Source: Curvibacter sp. GWA2_64_110
GTDB taxonomy: Bacteria; Pseudomonadota; Gammaproteobacteria; Burkholderiales; Burkholderiaceae_C
DNA: 64,000 bases
Reading direction: 5' to 3'
Assembly (NCBI GenBank): GCA_001797315.1
Contig: MGPC01000038.1
Location: 1 to 64,000 of the forward strand
The first letter of the stretch is position 1. Each line of letters opens with the position of its first letter. The position numbers and the translations under genes are program-made. Below the pieces are notes generated by a model that worked only from the letters and a program-made list of their open reading frames with translations, was not told where the DNA came from and did no database searches. Below, one piece after another: positions 47,325-55,390 of the stretch.

Positions 47325-47888
47325 ATGACATCACCCGCAGGACTGCAGACGACGATCTACGACACGGCCGCGCTGGAGCGCGTGCTCGACGCCATGGCCG
47401 TGGCGCTGATGCCCAAGCTGCACGGCGCGGCCGGCGTCACGCTGGTGGGGGTGCGCCGCCGTGGGGCACCGCTGTCGGACTGGTTGCTGGCACGGTTGCA
47501 GACATTGCTGCCCGGCGCCGACATCGCGCGGCTCGACCTGCTGATCAAGCGCTACGCCGACGACCTGACGTTGCTGCACCCCGAGACCCGGCTCACCGAG
47601 CAGCCCGAACATGCCGACATCGACCTCGCCGGCCGCACCATCGTGGTGGTGGACGATGTGCTGTACAAGGGCTTTTCCCTGAACAAGGCGGTGCAGTACC
47701 TGCTGGCCAAGGGCGGCAGCCAGATCCTGACCGCCGTGCTGGTGGACCGTGCCTGCGCCACGCTGCCCATCCATGCCGATGTCGCCGGCCTCACGCTGCA
47801 GGTCGCGCCGGCGCACATCGTCGAATGCCATGTGCCGCCGTTCGAGCTGACTTTCCAGATCGTGCTGGTGCAGCCCGCAGCAGTCTGA
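47325..47888 (+). CDS. Phosphoribosyltransferase-like protein (PyrR-related fold)
   Basis: Protein of 187 residues with LVGVRRRGAPLSDWLLARL and the PRPP-loop position IVVVDDVLYKGFSL (105-118). The usual TGxT of the loop is replaced by KGFS, so PRPP binding may be altered. It looks like the PyrR/xanthine-type branch but there is no pyrimidine operon nearby, so PyrR is not claimed. ATG at 47325 has AAGGAG upstream. Divergent from amrB with a 206-base gap in which no convincing promoter was found; followed by a terminator. Confidence 0.78.
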   Translation: MTSPAGLQTTIYDTAALERVLDAMAVALMPKLHGAAGVTLVGVRRRGAPLSDWLLARLQTLLPGADIARLDLLIKRYADDLTLLHPETRLTEQPEHADIDLAGRTIVVVDDVLYKGFSLNKAVQYLLAKGGSQILTAVLVDRACATLPIHADVAGLTLQVAPAHIVECHVPPFELTFQIVLVQPAAV

Positions 47889-47891
47889 AAC

Positions 47892-47920
47892 AAAAAGCCG
47901 GGCATGCGCCCGGCTTTTTT
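47892..47920. terminator. Bidirectional terminator
   Basis: AAAAAGCCGGGC (47892-47903) pairs with GCCCGGCTTTTT (47908-47919), loop ATGC. It separates the phosphoribosyltransferase-like gene from the convergent Bug receptor gene. Confidence 0.93.
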
Positions 47921-47939
47921 GATCCCAAGAAAACGCGTT

Positions 47940-48911
47940 TTACTGCGCCTGGAAGCCGCTGTCCTTGATGATGCGGGCCCAGGTCTTGGCATAGGCGCGT
48001 TCGCGGGTGGCCAACTGCTGCGAGGTCATGTGGCCGACGGTCAGGCCCATGGTGGTCAGGCGTTCGCGCACGTCCGGCAGGGCGATGACCTTGGCTAGCG
48101 CGTCGGAGTAGCGGTCCAGTGTTGCTTTCGGCGTGCCCTGCGGCGCGAAGATGCCGTAGTAGGGCAGGTCGTCGAAACCCTTCAGGCCGAGTTCGTCGAA
48201 GGTCGGCACATCGGGCAGGATGGCCTGGCGCTTGGCGCCGATCACGGCCACCATGCGGATCTTGCCGGCCTTGTGGTTCTCGATGAAGTCCGGCACCGAG
48301 CCGACGCCGGCGGCGATCTGGTTGCCCAGCATATCGGCCATCATCGGCGCGCTGCCGCGGTAAGGGGCGGCCTGCAGGTCGAGCTTGTATTTCTCGCCGA
48401 TCACCTTGACGAAGAACTCCGGTGTGGAAGCCGGTGCCGGCACGCCTACCGTGCTCTTGCCCTTGCCTTGCTCGCGCACCCAGGCCACGTACTCGTTGAG
48501 CGACTTGGCCGGTGTGCCGCCCGACAGGGCCAGGCCGTTGACGAAGGTGGCGAAGCCGGCCACCGGCACGAAGTCGTGCGCCGGGTCGAAGCCCGGGTTC
48601 TTCATCACCAGCGGCAGGATGGAGATGGTGTGGTCGTGCGACAGGAACAGCACCGAACCGTCGGCCGGGGCCGCCTTGAGCGCCTGCGCGGCGATCTGGC
48701 CGCCGGCACCGGCCTTGTTCTCCACGATGACGTTGGCGCCCAATTGATCCTTGAGCTTGTCGGCCAGCACACGGGCGATGGCATCGGTGCCGCCGCCGGG
48801 CGGGAAACCGACCATCAGCTTGATGGTGGCGGTCTGGGCGGCGGCCAGCGAGCCAAACAGCAGGCCGGCGGCAGCCAGGCCCAGGGTGCGGCGCTTGAGA
48901 GCAAGAATCAT
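47940..48911 (-). CDS. Bug-family (TctC-like) periplasmic solute-binding protein
   Basis: Protein of 323 residues with signal peptide (LGLAAAGLLFGSLAAAQT) and the Bug motifs IKLMVGFPPGGGTDAIARVLADKL, VENKAGAGGQIAAQALKAAPADG, YRGSAPMMADMLGNQIAAGVGS, FDDLPYYGIFAPQGTP. Bug proteins bind carboxylates such as glutamate, nicotinate or dicarboxylates; the ligand cannot be read here. No tctA/tctB transport genes are next to it; it is an orphan, as most Bug genes are in Burkholderiales. Confidence 0.93.
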   Translation of the reverse strand: MILALKRRTLGLAAAGLLFGSLAAAQTATIKLMVGFPPGGGTDAIARVLADKLKDQLGANVIVENKAGAGGQIAAQALKAAPADGSVLFLSHDHTISILPLVMKNPGFDPAHDFVPVAGFATFVNGLALSGGTPAKSLNEYVAWVREQGKGKSTVGVPAPASTPEFFVKVIGEKYKLDLQAAPYRGSAPMMADMLGNQIAAGVGSVPDFIENHKAGKIRMVAVIGAKRQAILPDVPTFDELGLKGFDDLPYYGIFAPQGTPKATLDRYSDALAKVIALPDVRERLTTMGLTVGHMTSQQLATRERAYAKTWARIIKDSGFQAQ

Positions 48912-48982
48912 GGTGAAACTCCAGATGGAAAAAGAGGGCGTATGGCGCCGGAATGTACCACCGGTGCCTGACGCAACCTTGC

Positions 48983-49708
48983 TCAAAGCCAACGAAACAG
49001 CAGCGGGATCAGCAGCGAGGCCAGCACCACCTGCAGCCCCAGCGCCAGGCCGGCGTAGGCGCCGGCATCGGCATTGACCTGCAGCGCGCGCGCCGCTCCC
49101 AGGCCGTGCGAGGTGGTGCCCAGGGCGAAGCCGCGCGCCATCCAGCCGGCCGGCGTGGTGGAGATGCGCAGCAGGTCGAACAGGTATTTGCCGCTCAGGG
49201 CACCGACGATGCCGGTCAGCACCGCGAACACGGCGGCCAGCGCCGGAATGCCGCCGATCTTCTCGGCAATGCCCATGGCCACCGGCGCAGTGACCGATTT
49301 CGAGGCCAGCGACAGCAGCACGTCAGCCGGCAAACCGAAGGCCCAGCCCAGCGCCAGTGCCGAGCCGGCCGAGGCCGCGCCGCCGGCCAGTGCCGCCAAC
49401 AGCAGCGGCGCCCAGCGCCGGCGCAACTCCTCACGCCGCTGCCACAGCGGCCAGGCCAGCGCCACCACCGCGGGCCCGAGCAGGAAGTGGATGAACTGCG
49501 CGCCGGAAAAATAGGTGGGATAAGGGATGCCGGTGGCGAGCAGTCCGCCGGCAATGGCGATCACGGTCCACAGCACTGGGTTGGCCCAGGGCGCCTGCTG
49601 CAGCCGTACATAAAGCGCATGCGCCAGTACGTACACCACCAAGGTGGCGGTGAGACCGAACAGCGGCGTGGTGGAGAGGTAGACCCACAATTCGACGAAC
49701 TTGGGCAT
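48983..49708 (-). CDS. lrgB: LrgB/CidB-family membrane protein
   Basis: Protein of 241 residues with six or more membrane segments and the conserved PTYFSGAQFIHFLLGPAVVALAWPLW and LASKSVTAPVAMGIAEKIGGIPALAAVFAVLTGIVGA blocks of LrgB. Long annotated as antiholin, this family includes half of the chloroplast glycolate/glycerate carrier PLGG1 and of bacterial pyruvate carriers. Here it is the third gene of glcD-lrgA-lrgB, 4 bases after lrgA. Confidence 0.93.
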   Translation of the reverse strand: MPKFVELWVYLSTTPLFGLTATLVVYVLAHALYVRLQQAPWANPVLWTVIAIAGGLLATGIPYPTYFSGAQFIHFLLGPAVVALAWPLWQRREELRRRWAPLLLAALAGGAASAGSALALGWAFGLPADVLLSLASKSVTAPVAMGIAEKIGGIPALAAVFAVLTGIVGALSGKYLFDLLRISTTPAGWMARGFALGTTSHGLGAARALQVNADAGAYAGLALGLQVVLASLLIPLLFRWL

Positions 49709-49712
49709 CGCT

Positions 49713-50072
49713 TTAGTCCCTCGCCTGTTCTGGTGCGTGCCGGGTCAGCGCGCGCAGCACCAGCGCCGTGACGGCCAGCCCGATCCAGGTGGACAGCACG
49801 ATGGCCAGCAGCATGCGCAGGCCGTACTCGCTGATCAAGCTCAGGTGCGTCATGACGCCCACGCCCACCGGCACGAACAGCAGCGACAGGTGCGACAGCA
49901 GGTAGTCGGCGCAGGCGGCCACCGGTTCGCGCACGGCCTTGAAGCCCAGCGCGAACAGCAGCAGCACCATGCCCACCACCGGGCCGGGAAAGGGCAGGTG
50001 CAGGCCGTGCGCCAGCAGTTCGCCGGCCGACTGCAGCAGCAGCAACCAGGCGAAGCCGCGCAGGCCCGTCAT
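49713..50072 (-). CDS. lrgA: LrgA/CidA-family membrane protein
   Basis: Protein of 119 residues, four membrane segments, with LPFPGPVVGMVLLLFAL and LLFVPVGVGVMTHLSLI, the LrgA signature. Together with LrgB it makes a two-part membrane carrier. It starts 3 bases after the glcD stop, so the three are one operon, and a role in moving the substrate or product of GlcD is a fair inference. Confidence 0.93.
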   Translation of the reverse strand: MTGLRGFAWLLLLQSAGELLAHGLHLPFPGPVVGMVLLLFALGFKAVREPVAACADYLLSHLSLLFVPVGVGVMTHLSLISEYGLRMLLAIVLSTWIGLAVTALVLRALTRHAPEQARD

Positions 50073-50075
50073 GCT

Positions 50076-51578
50076 TCAGAACCTGGGCAGGTCCGGGTGG
50101 CTGATCTGACCGCCGCGCACCAGCATCTTGCCGTACTCGGCGCAGCGGTTGTGTGTCGGGATCACCTTGCCCGGGTTGAGCAGGCCCTGCGGGTCGAAGG
50201 CGCGCTTGAGGCCGAGCATCTGCGCGTTTTCCTCCGGGCTGAACTGCACGCACATGGAGTTGAGTTTTTCCACACCCACGCCGTGCTCGCCGGTGACGGT
50301 GCCGCCCATGGCGACGCTGGTCTCCAGGATGTCGGCGCCGAACAGCTCGCAGCGGTGCAGCTGGTCCGCATCGTTGGCATCGAACAGGATCAGCGGGTGC
50401 AGGTTGCCGTCACCGGCATGGAACACGTTGAGGCACTTGAGGTTGTATTTGGTTTCCATCTCGCTGATGGCCTGCAGGATGTCGGCCAGCCGCTTGCGCG
50501 GAATGGTCGAGTCCATGCACATGTAGTCGGGCGCCAAGCGGCCGCTGGCCGGGAAGGCATTCTTGCGCCCGCTCCAGTACTTCAGGCGCTCGGCTTCGTC
50601 GCGGCTGACCGCGATGGCGGTGGCGCCGGCGGCGCGCAGCACTTCGCTCATGCGGCCGATTTCCTCTTCCACCTCTTCCGGTGTGCCGTCGCTCTCGCAC
50701 AGCAGGATGGCTGCGGCGTCGAGGTCGTAGCCGGCATGCACGAAGTCCTCCACCGCCGCCGTCATGGGCTTGTCCATCATCTCCAGACCGGCCGGGATGA
50801 TGCCGGCGGCAATCACCGCCGCCACCGCATCGCCGGCTTTGCGCATGTCGCCGAAGCTGGCCATGATGCAGCGCGCCAGTTGCGGCTTGGGGATCAGGCG
50901 CACCGTCACCTCCAGGGTAACCGCCAGCATGCCTTCGCTGCCGATGAAGACGCTCAACAGGTCGTAGCCGGCGGCGTCCAGGGCGTCGCTGCCGAACTCG
51001 ATCGGTTCGCCTTCGATGGTGTAGCCGCGCACCTTGAGCACGTTGTGCACGGTCAGGCCGTATTTGAGGCAGTGCACGCCGCCGGAGTTCTCGGCCACGT
51101 TGCCGCCGATGGTGCAGGCAATCTGGCTCGACGGGTCGGGGGCGTAATACATGCCGTAGGGGGCGGCGGCCTCGCTGATGGCCAGGTTGCGCACACCGGC
51201 CTGGACCACGGCCGTGCGGCTGGCCGGGTCGATCTTCAGGATCTGGTTGAACTTGGCCAGGCTCAGCGTCACGCCCAGCGGGTTGGGCATGGCGCCGCCG
51301 GACAGGCCGGTGCCGGCGCCGCGCGCCACCACCGGCACGCCCAGGGCGTGGCAGGCCTTGAGCACGGCCTGCACCTGGTGCTCGGTTTCGGGCAGGGCCA
51401 CGACCAGCGGGCGCTGGCGGTAGGCGGTCAGGCCGTCGCACTCGTAGGGCGTGATGTCTTCGCTGTGCCAGAGCAGGGCGTGGCCGGGCAGCACGGTCTG
51501 CAGCGCCTGGACGACCTGGGCTTGCCGTTCGGCGCGCTGCAGGGCCGTAACCTGGGGGCTGGAAGTGGGAGCGTTCAT
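50076..51578 (-). CDS. glcD: FAD-linked glycolate/D-lactate-type oxidase, GlcD family
   Basis: Protein of 500 residues with the PCMH-type FAD domain (PLVVALPETEHQVQAVLKACHALGVPVVARGAGTGLSGGA, SQIACTIGGNVAENSGGVHCLKYG) and the C-terminal domain with NVFHAGDGNLHPLILFD and GTVTGEHGVGVEKL. It would oxidise glycolate, D-lactate or a related 2-hydroxy acid. glcE and glcF are not beside it, so either they are elsewhere or the enzyme uses another acceptor. Leads the glcD-lrgA-lrgB operon. Confidence 0.93.
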   Translation of the reverse strand: MNAPTSSPQVTALQRAERQAQVVQALQTVLPGHALLWHSEDITPYECDGLTAYRQRPLVVALPETEHQVQAVLKACHALGVPVVARGAGTGLSGGAMPNPLGVTLSLAKFNQILKIDPASRTAVVQAGVRNLAISEAAAPYGMYYAPDPSSQIACTIGGNVAENSGGVHCLKYGLTVHNVLKVRGYTIEGEPIEFGSDALDAAGYDLLSVFIGSEGMLAVTLEVTVRLIPKPQLARCIMASFGDMRKAGDAVAAVIAAGIIPAGLEMMDKPMTAAVEDFVHAGYDLDAAAILLCESDGTPEEVEEEIGRMSEVLRAAGATAIAVSRDEAERLKYWSGRKNAFPASGRLAPDYMCMDSTIPRKRLADILQAISEMETKYNLKCLNVFHAGDGNLHPLILFDANDADQLHRCELFGADILETSVAMGGTVTGEHGVGVEKLNSMCVQFSPEENAQMLGLKRAFDPQGLLNPGKVIPTHNRCAEYGKMLVRGGQISHPDLPRF

Positions 51579-51603
51579 GCGGAAGATTCTAGGGCCTGCT
51601 CAC

Positions 51604-51609
51604 TATAAT
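51604..51609 (+). promoter_or_regulatory. -10 element before psd
   Basis: A perfect TATAAT, 38 bases before the psd start, in the gap divergent from glcD. The matching -35 is poor. Transcription would begin near 51616. Confidence 0.4.
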
Positions 51610-51646
51610 TTGCGGTTCTTTCACTTTCACCCTGGCGGTAGCTACC

Positions 51647-52498
51647 GTGTCCGATCGTCTTGCCGTGCTGCCGCAGTATCTGTTGCCCCAAAAGGCCCTG
51701 ACGGCGTTCGCCGGCCAGGTCGCCGGGGCGCCCATGGGGGCGCTGACCACCGCCATCATCCGCCGCTTCATCCGCCGCTACGGGGTGAACATGGCCGAGG
51801 CGGCCAACCCCGATCCGGCCAGCTACCCGACCTTCAACGAGTTCTTCACCCGCGCCCTGAAAGACGGTGCCCGCCCGCTGGCGGCAGCCGACTGGGTCTG
51901 CCCGGTGGACGGCGCCATCAGCCAGTTCGGTGCGATCGAGCGCGACCAGATCTTCCAGGCCAAGGGCCACCGCTATTCCACCACTGCGCTGGTGGGTGGC
52001 GACGCTGCGCTGGCGGCACCCTTCGAGGGCGGCAGTTTTGCCACGCTCTACCTCAGCCCGCGCGACTACCACCGCATCCACATGCCCTGCGACGGCGTGC
52101 TGACCCGCATGATCTACGTGCCGGGCGAGCTGTTTTCCGTCAACCCGACCACGGCGCGCGGCGTGCCGGGCCTGTTCGCGCGCAACGAGCGCGTGGTCTG
52201 CTGCTTTGACACCGCCCATGGCCCGCTGGTGCTGACCCTGGTTGGCGCCACCATCGTGGGCAGCATGGCCACGGTCTGGCACGGCGTGGTCAACCCGCCG
52301 CGCCGTCCCGCCGTGCACGAATGGCGCTACGAGGCGGGTGCCGTGCGTTTGAAGCAGGGCGAGGAAATGGGCCGTTTCCTGCTCGGCTCCACCGTCGTCT
52401 TGCTGTGGCCGCGCGGGCAGATCGGCTTCAACCCGGCCTGGGCGCCGGGCCGGTCGATCCGCCTGGGCGAGCAGATGGGCGAACGCCCGGTTGCGTAA
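51647..52498 (+). CDS. psd: Phosphatidylserine decarboxylase
   Basis: Protein of 283 residues. The self-cleavage motif LGST lies at 246-249; cleavage between Gly247 and Ser248 gives the pyruvoyl group of the small subunit. [24 protein letters not shown] and [13 protein letters not shown] are the other conserved blocks of proteobacterial Psd. It makes phosphatidylethanolamine in the inner membrane. Start is the GTG at 51647. Confidence 0.96.
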   Translation: MSDRLAVLPQYLLPQKALTAFAGQVAGAPMGALTTAIIRRFIRRYGVNMAEAANPDPASYPTFNEFFTRALKDGARPLAAADWVCPVDGAISQFGAIERDQIFQAKGHRYSTTALVGGDAALAAPFEGGSFATLYLSPRDYHRIHMPCDGVLTRMIYVPGELFSVNPTTARGVPGLFARNERVVCCFDTAHGPLVLTLVGATIVGSMATVWHGVVNPPRRPAVHEWRYEAGAVRLKQGEEMGRFLLGSTVVLLWPRGQIGFNPAWAPGRSIRLGEQMGERPVA

Positions 52499-52575
52499 TA
52501 CCCCCGATGCCGGGGTCTTACCCAGCGTGCTAAGCTCCCCGCAACCTCAAGAAGAGCCCTTTTCCGGAGTTATTT

Positions 52576-53730
52576 ATGCCAGGCCTTTTGCCCAATGTGG
52601 ACCCTGACGGTCTGCTCGAGTTTTCCGTCGTCTACACCGACCGCGCCCTCAACCACATGTCCAAACGCTTCCAGGGCGTGATGAAGGACATCTCCGGTAT
52701 TTTGAAAGAGGTTTATCACGCCAAGTCTTCCGTGCTGGTGCCTGGCAGCGGCACCTTCGGCATGGAAGCCGTGGCACGCCAGTTCGCCACCGGCAAGAAG
52801 ACCCTGGTGATCCGCAACGGCTGGTTCAGCTACCGCTGGACCCAGATCTTCGACATGGGCGGCATTCCGGCCGAATCCACCGTGCTCAAGGCGCGCCGCG
52901 TCGGCACCGGTTCCCAGGCGTCCTGGATTCCTTGCCCGGTGGAAGAAGTGGTCGCCACCATCAAGGCTAAGCGCCCCGATGTGGTGTTCGCCCCGCACGT
53001 GGAAACCGCCGCCGGCATGATGCTGCCCGACGATTACATCCGCCAGGTGACCGATGCCGTGCACGAAGTCGGCGGCCTGTTCGTGCTGGACTGCATTGCC
53101 TCCGGTTGCATGTGGGTCGACATGGAAGCCACCGGCGTGGACATCCTGGTCAGCGCGCCGCAAAAGGGCTGGAGCGGTTCGCCCGCCTGCGCCATGGTCA
53201 TGCTCAGCGAGCGCGCCCGTGCCGCCATCGACGCCACCACCAGCACCAGCTTCGCGGCCGACCTCAAGAAGTGGCTGCAGGTCATGGAAGCCTATGAAAA
53301 CGGCGGTCACACCTACCACACCACCATGCCGACCGACGCGCTGGCGCGGCTCGACGAGGTGATGCGCGAGACCAAGGCCTACGGCTTCGAGAAGGTGCGC
53401 CAGGAACAGATCGCACTCGGCGCCAAGGTGCGCGCCCTGCTGGAGGCCCGCGGTTTTGTCAGCGTGGCGGCCGAAGGTTTCATGGCGCCGGGCGTGGTGG
53501 TCAGCTACACCACCGATCCGGAGGTGCAGAACAGCAAGAAGTTTCTGGGCCTGGGCCTGCAGACCGCTGCTGGCGTGCCGCTGCAGTGCGACGAACCGGC
53601 CGATTTCAGCAGCTTCCGCATCGGCCTGTTCGGCCTGGACAAGTTGCACCAGCCGGATCGCAGCGTGAAGCAGCTGTCGGACGCGCTGGACAAGCTGGGT
53701 TTCAAGGAGAGCGTGGCCAAGGCGGCCTGA
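52576..53730 (+). CDS. Class V aminotransferase (alanine/serine-glyoxylate type)
   Basis: Protein of 384 residues with HVETAAGMMLPDDYIRQV, GGLFVLDCIASGCMWVDMEATGVDIL and the PLP lysine Lys197 in SAPQKGWSGSPACA. Closest in pattern to alanine-glyoxylate or serine-pyruvate aminotransferases. The glcD operon 1 kb away would produce glyoxylate, so a role in turning glyoxylate into glycine is plausible. ATG at 52576; a terminator follows. Confidence 0.88.
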   Translation: MPGLLPNVDPDGLLEFSVVYTDRALNHMSKRFQGVMKDISGILKEVYHAKSSVLVPGSGTFGMEAVARQFATGKKTLVIRNGWFSYRWTQIFDMGGIPAESTVLKARRVGTGSQASWIPCPVEEVVATIKAKRPDVVFAPHVETAAGMMLPDDYIRQVTDAVHEVGGLFVLDCIASGCMWVDMEATGVDILVSAPQKGWSGSPACAMVMLSERARAAIDATTSTSFAADLKKWLQVMEAYENGGHTYHTTMPTDALARLDEVMRETKAYGFEKVRQEQIALGAKVRALLEARGFVSVAAEGFMAPGVVVSYTTDPEVQNSKKFLGLGLQTAAGVPLQCDEPADFSSFRIGLFGLDKLHQPDRSVKQLSDALDKLGFKESVAKAA

Positions 53731-53761
53731 TCGGGTAGCGCGGTTGCCGCGGCTATCGCCG

Positions 53762-53796
53762 ACGCCCCGGGCCGAAAGGCTGCGGGGCGTTTTTTT
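53762..53796 (+). terminator. Terminator after the class V aminotransferase gene
   Basis: ACGCCCCG (53762-53769) pairs with CGGGGCGT (53783-53790) and is followed by TTTTTT; an inner GCC/GGC pair strengthens the stem. Confidence 0.85.
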
Positions 53797-53883
53797 GGAT
53801 TCGCGATGTGAAATGGGCGTGCCCACGGCGCAGGTATTCGCCCGTGTCCACAATGGCGGGAACCACCATGAAAGGGGTTCCGC

Positions 53884-54369
53884 ATGTATGCCAGTGAGAT
53901 CGTTGCCATCGCCACGGATGGCCAAACGCCGGTCAACCGGCTCGTCCAGAAAATCTTCGCAAGGTTCTTCGCAATCATCTTCCTGCTGCTGTCCGCCTTC
54001 ATCATGCTGTCGACCTTTTCCTCGGCATTGGACGGGTTTCTCACAGGCAGCGAAGGCGCGTCGCAGATCATCATCAAGGTGGTGAATGACTGCATCATCG
54101 CGATCGCCGTGTTCGAACTGGCCATGGTCATCAACAAGGAGTACGGGCACGAAAGCCAGCACGATGTGGCCATGATGCTGCGCCGTACGCTGCCGCGCTT
54201 CATCGGCACGGTCTGCGTGGCGTTGTCGCTGGAGGGGCTGATCATGGTCATCAAGTACAGCCAGTTCGACCGGGCCGGCAATCTGTACTACGCCATCGGC
54301 ACCGTCGTCAGCTCGGCCCTGCTGCTGACGGCGCTGGGTCTGTTCCTGAAGTTCGCGCCGACCGAGTGA
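53884..54369 (+). CDS. Membrane protein of unknown family
   Basis: Protein of 161 residues with four hydrophobic segments: IFARFFAIIFLLLSAFIMLSTF, IIIKVVNDCIIAIAVFELAMVI, FIGTVCVALSLEGLIMVI and YAIGTVVSSALLLTALGLFL. I do not recognise it with confidence; the size and four-helix layout are somewhat like PsiE, but key residues cannot be compared here. It stands alone between a terminator and the convergent purU. Confidence 0.65.
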   Translation: MYASEIVAIATDGQTPVNRLVQKIFARFFAIIFLLLSAFIMLSTFSSALDGFLTGSEGASQIIIKVVNDCIIAIAVFELAMVINKEYGHESQHDVAMMLRRTLPRFIGTVCVALSLEGLIMVIKYSQFDRAGNLYYAIGTVVSSALLLTALGLFLKFAPTE

Positions 54370-54405
54370 CGCGCCGCCGCCCAGGTGCGGGGCGGCGCTC
54401 CGTGC

Positions 54406-55254
54406 CTACTTGAAGATCACGGTCTTGTGGCCGTTGAGGATGACGCGGTGCTCGCTGTGCCATTTGACGGCGCGTGCCAGCACCTGGCTTTCGGTGTCGC
54501 GGCCGATGGCGGTCAGGTCTTCCACCGTCTTGCTGTGGTCGACGCGGGCCACGTCCTGCTCGATGATCGGGCCTTCGTCGAGGTCGGCCGTCACGTAGTG
54601 GGCGGTGGCGCCGATCAGCTTCACGCCGCGGTCGTGCGCCTGGTAGTAGGGCTTGGCGCCCTTGAAGCTGGGCAGGAAGCTGTGGTGGATGTTGATGGCC
54701 TTGCCGGAAAGCTTGCGGCACATGTCGTCGGAGAGCACCTGCATGTAACGCGCCAGCACCACCAGTTCGGCACCCTCAGCCTGGATCACCTCGAACTGCT
54801 TGGCCTCGGCCTGCGCCTTGGTGGCGGCCGTCACCGGGATGTGGTGGAAGGGCACGTTGTAGCTGGCGGCGAGCTGGTAGAACTCGCGGTGGTTGGAGAC
54901 GATGGCGCGGATGTCGATCGGCAGCAGGCCGATCTTCCAGCGGAACAGCAGGTCGTTCAGGCAATGACCTTCCTTGCTGACCATGATGACGGTGCGCATC
55001 GACTGCGCTGCCGCATGCAGGCTCCACTGCATCTGGAACGGCTCGGCGAACAGCTTGAGCTGGGCTTGCAGGTCCTCGTAGCTCACCTGGCCGCAGGCGA
55101 ACTGCACGCGCATGAAGAACAGGCCGGTGGCGGGGTCGTTGTACTGTGCCGCCTCGTCGATGTTGCCGCCGCGTTCGAGCAGGAAGCCGGAGACGGCATG
55201 CACCAGGCCCAGGCGGTCCGGGCAGGAAAGGGTCAGGATATAAACGTTGCTCAT
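54406..55254 (-). CDS. purU: Formyltetrahydrofolate deformylase
   Basis: Protein of 282 residues: an N-terminal ACT domain (VYILTLSCPDRLGLVHAVSGFLLERGGNIDEAAQY) and a formyltransferase-type catalytic domain (LVVLARYMQVLSDDMCRKLSGKAINIHHSFLPSFKGAKPYYQAHDRGVKLIGATAHYVTADLDEGPII), the PurU layout. It splits 10-formyl-THF to formate and THF, balancing one-carbon pools; the ACT part senses Met/Gly in E. coli. ATG at 55254 (another at 55263). Confidence 0.95.
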   Translation of the reverse strand: MSNVYILTLSCPDRLGLVHAVSGFLLERGGNIDEAAQYNDPATGLFFMRVQFACGQVSYEDLQAQLKLFAEPFQMQWSLHAAAQSMRTVIMVSKEGHCLNDLLFRWKIGLLPIDIRAIVSNHREFYQLAASYNVPFHHIPVTAATKAQAEAKQFEVIQAEGAELVVLARYMQVLSDDMCRKLSGKAINIHHSFLPSFKGAKPYYQAHDRGVKLIGATAHYVTADLDEGPIIEQDVARVDHSKTVEDLTAIGRDTESQVLARAVKWHSEHRVILNGHKTVIFK

Positions 55255-55390
55255 AGGGTCCATTGTCGCAGGATGGGTAGGTCGACGCAGACGGTCGGCT
55301 TTTGGCGTCGGTCCAGCGACATTGTCGCCATTTTCCGGACGAACGCTGCCATTGGTGCAGCCACGCGGCGGCGCGCTCCAAGGGGCAGGC

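Noticed and set aside
47325-47888. Assignment as PyrR, the pyrimidine operon attenuator
   Set aside because: The PRPP loop differs and no pyr genes are nearby; only a general PRTase-like call is supported.
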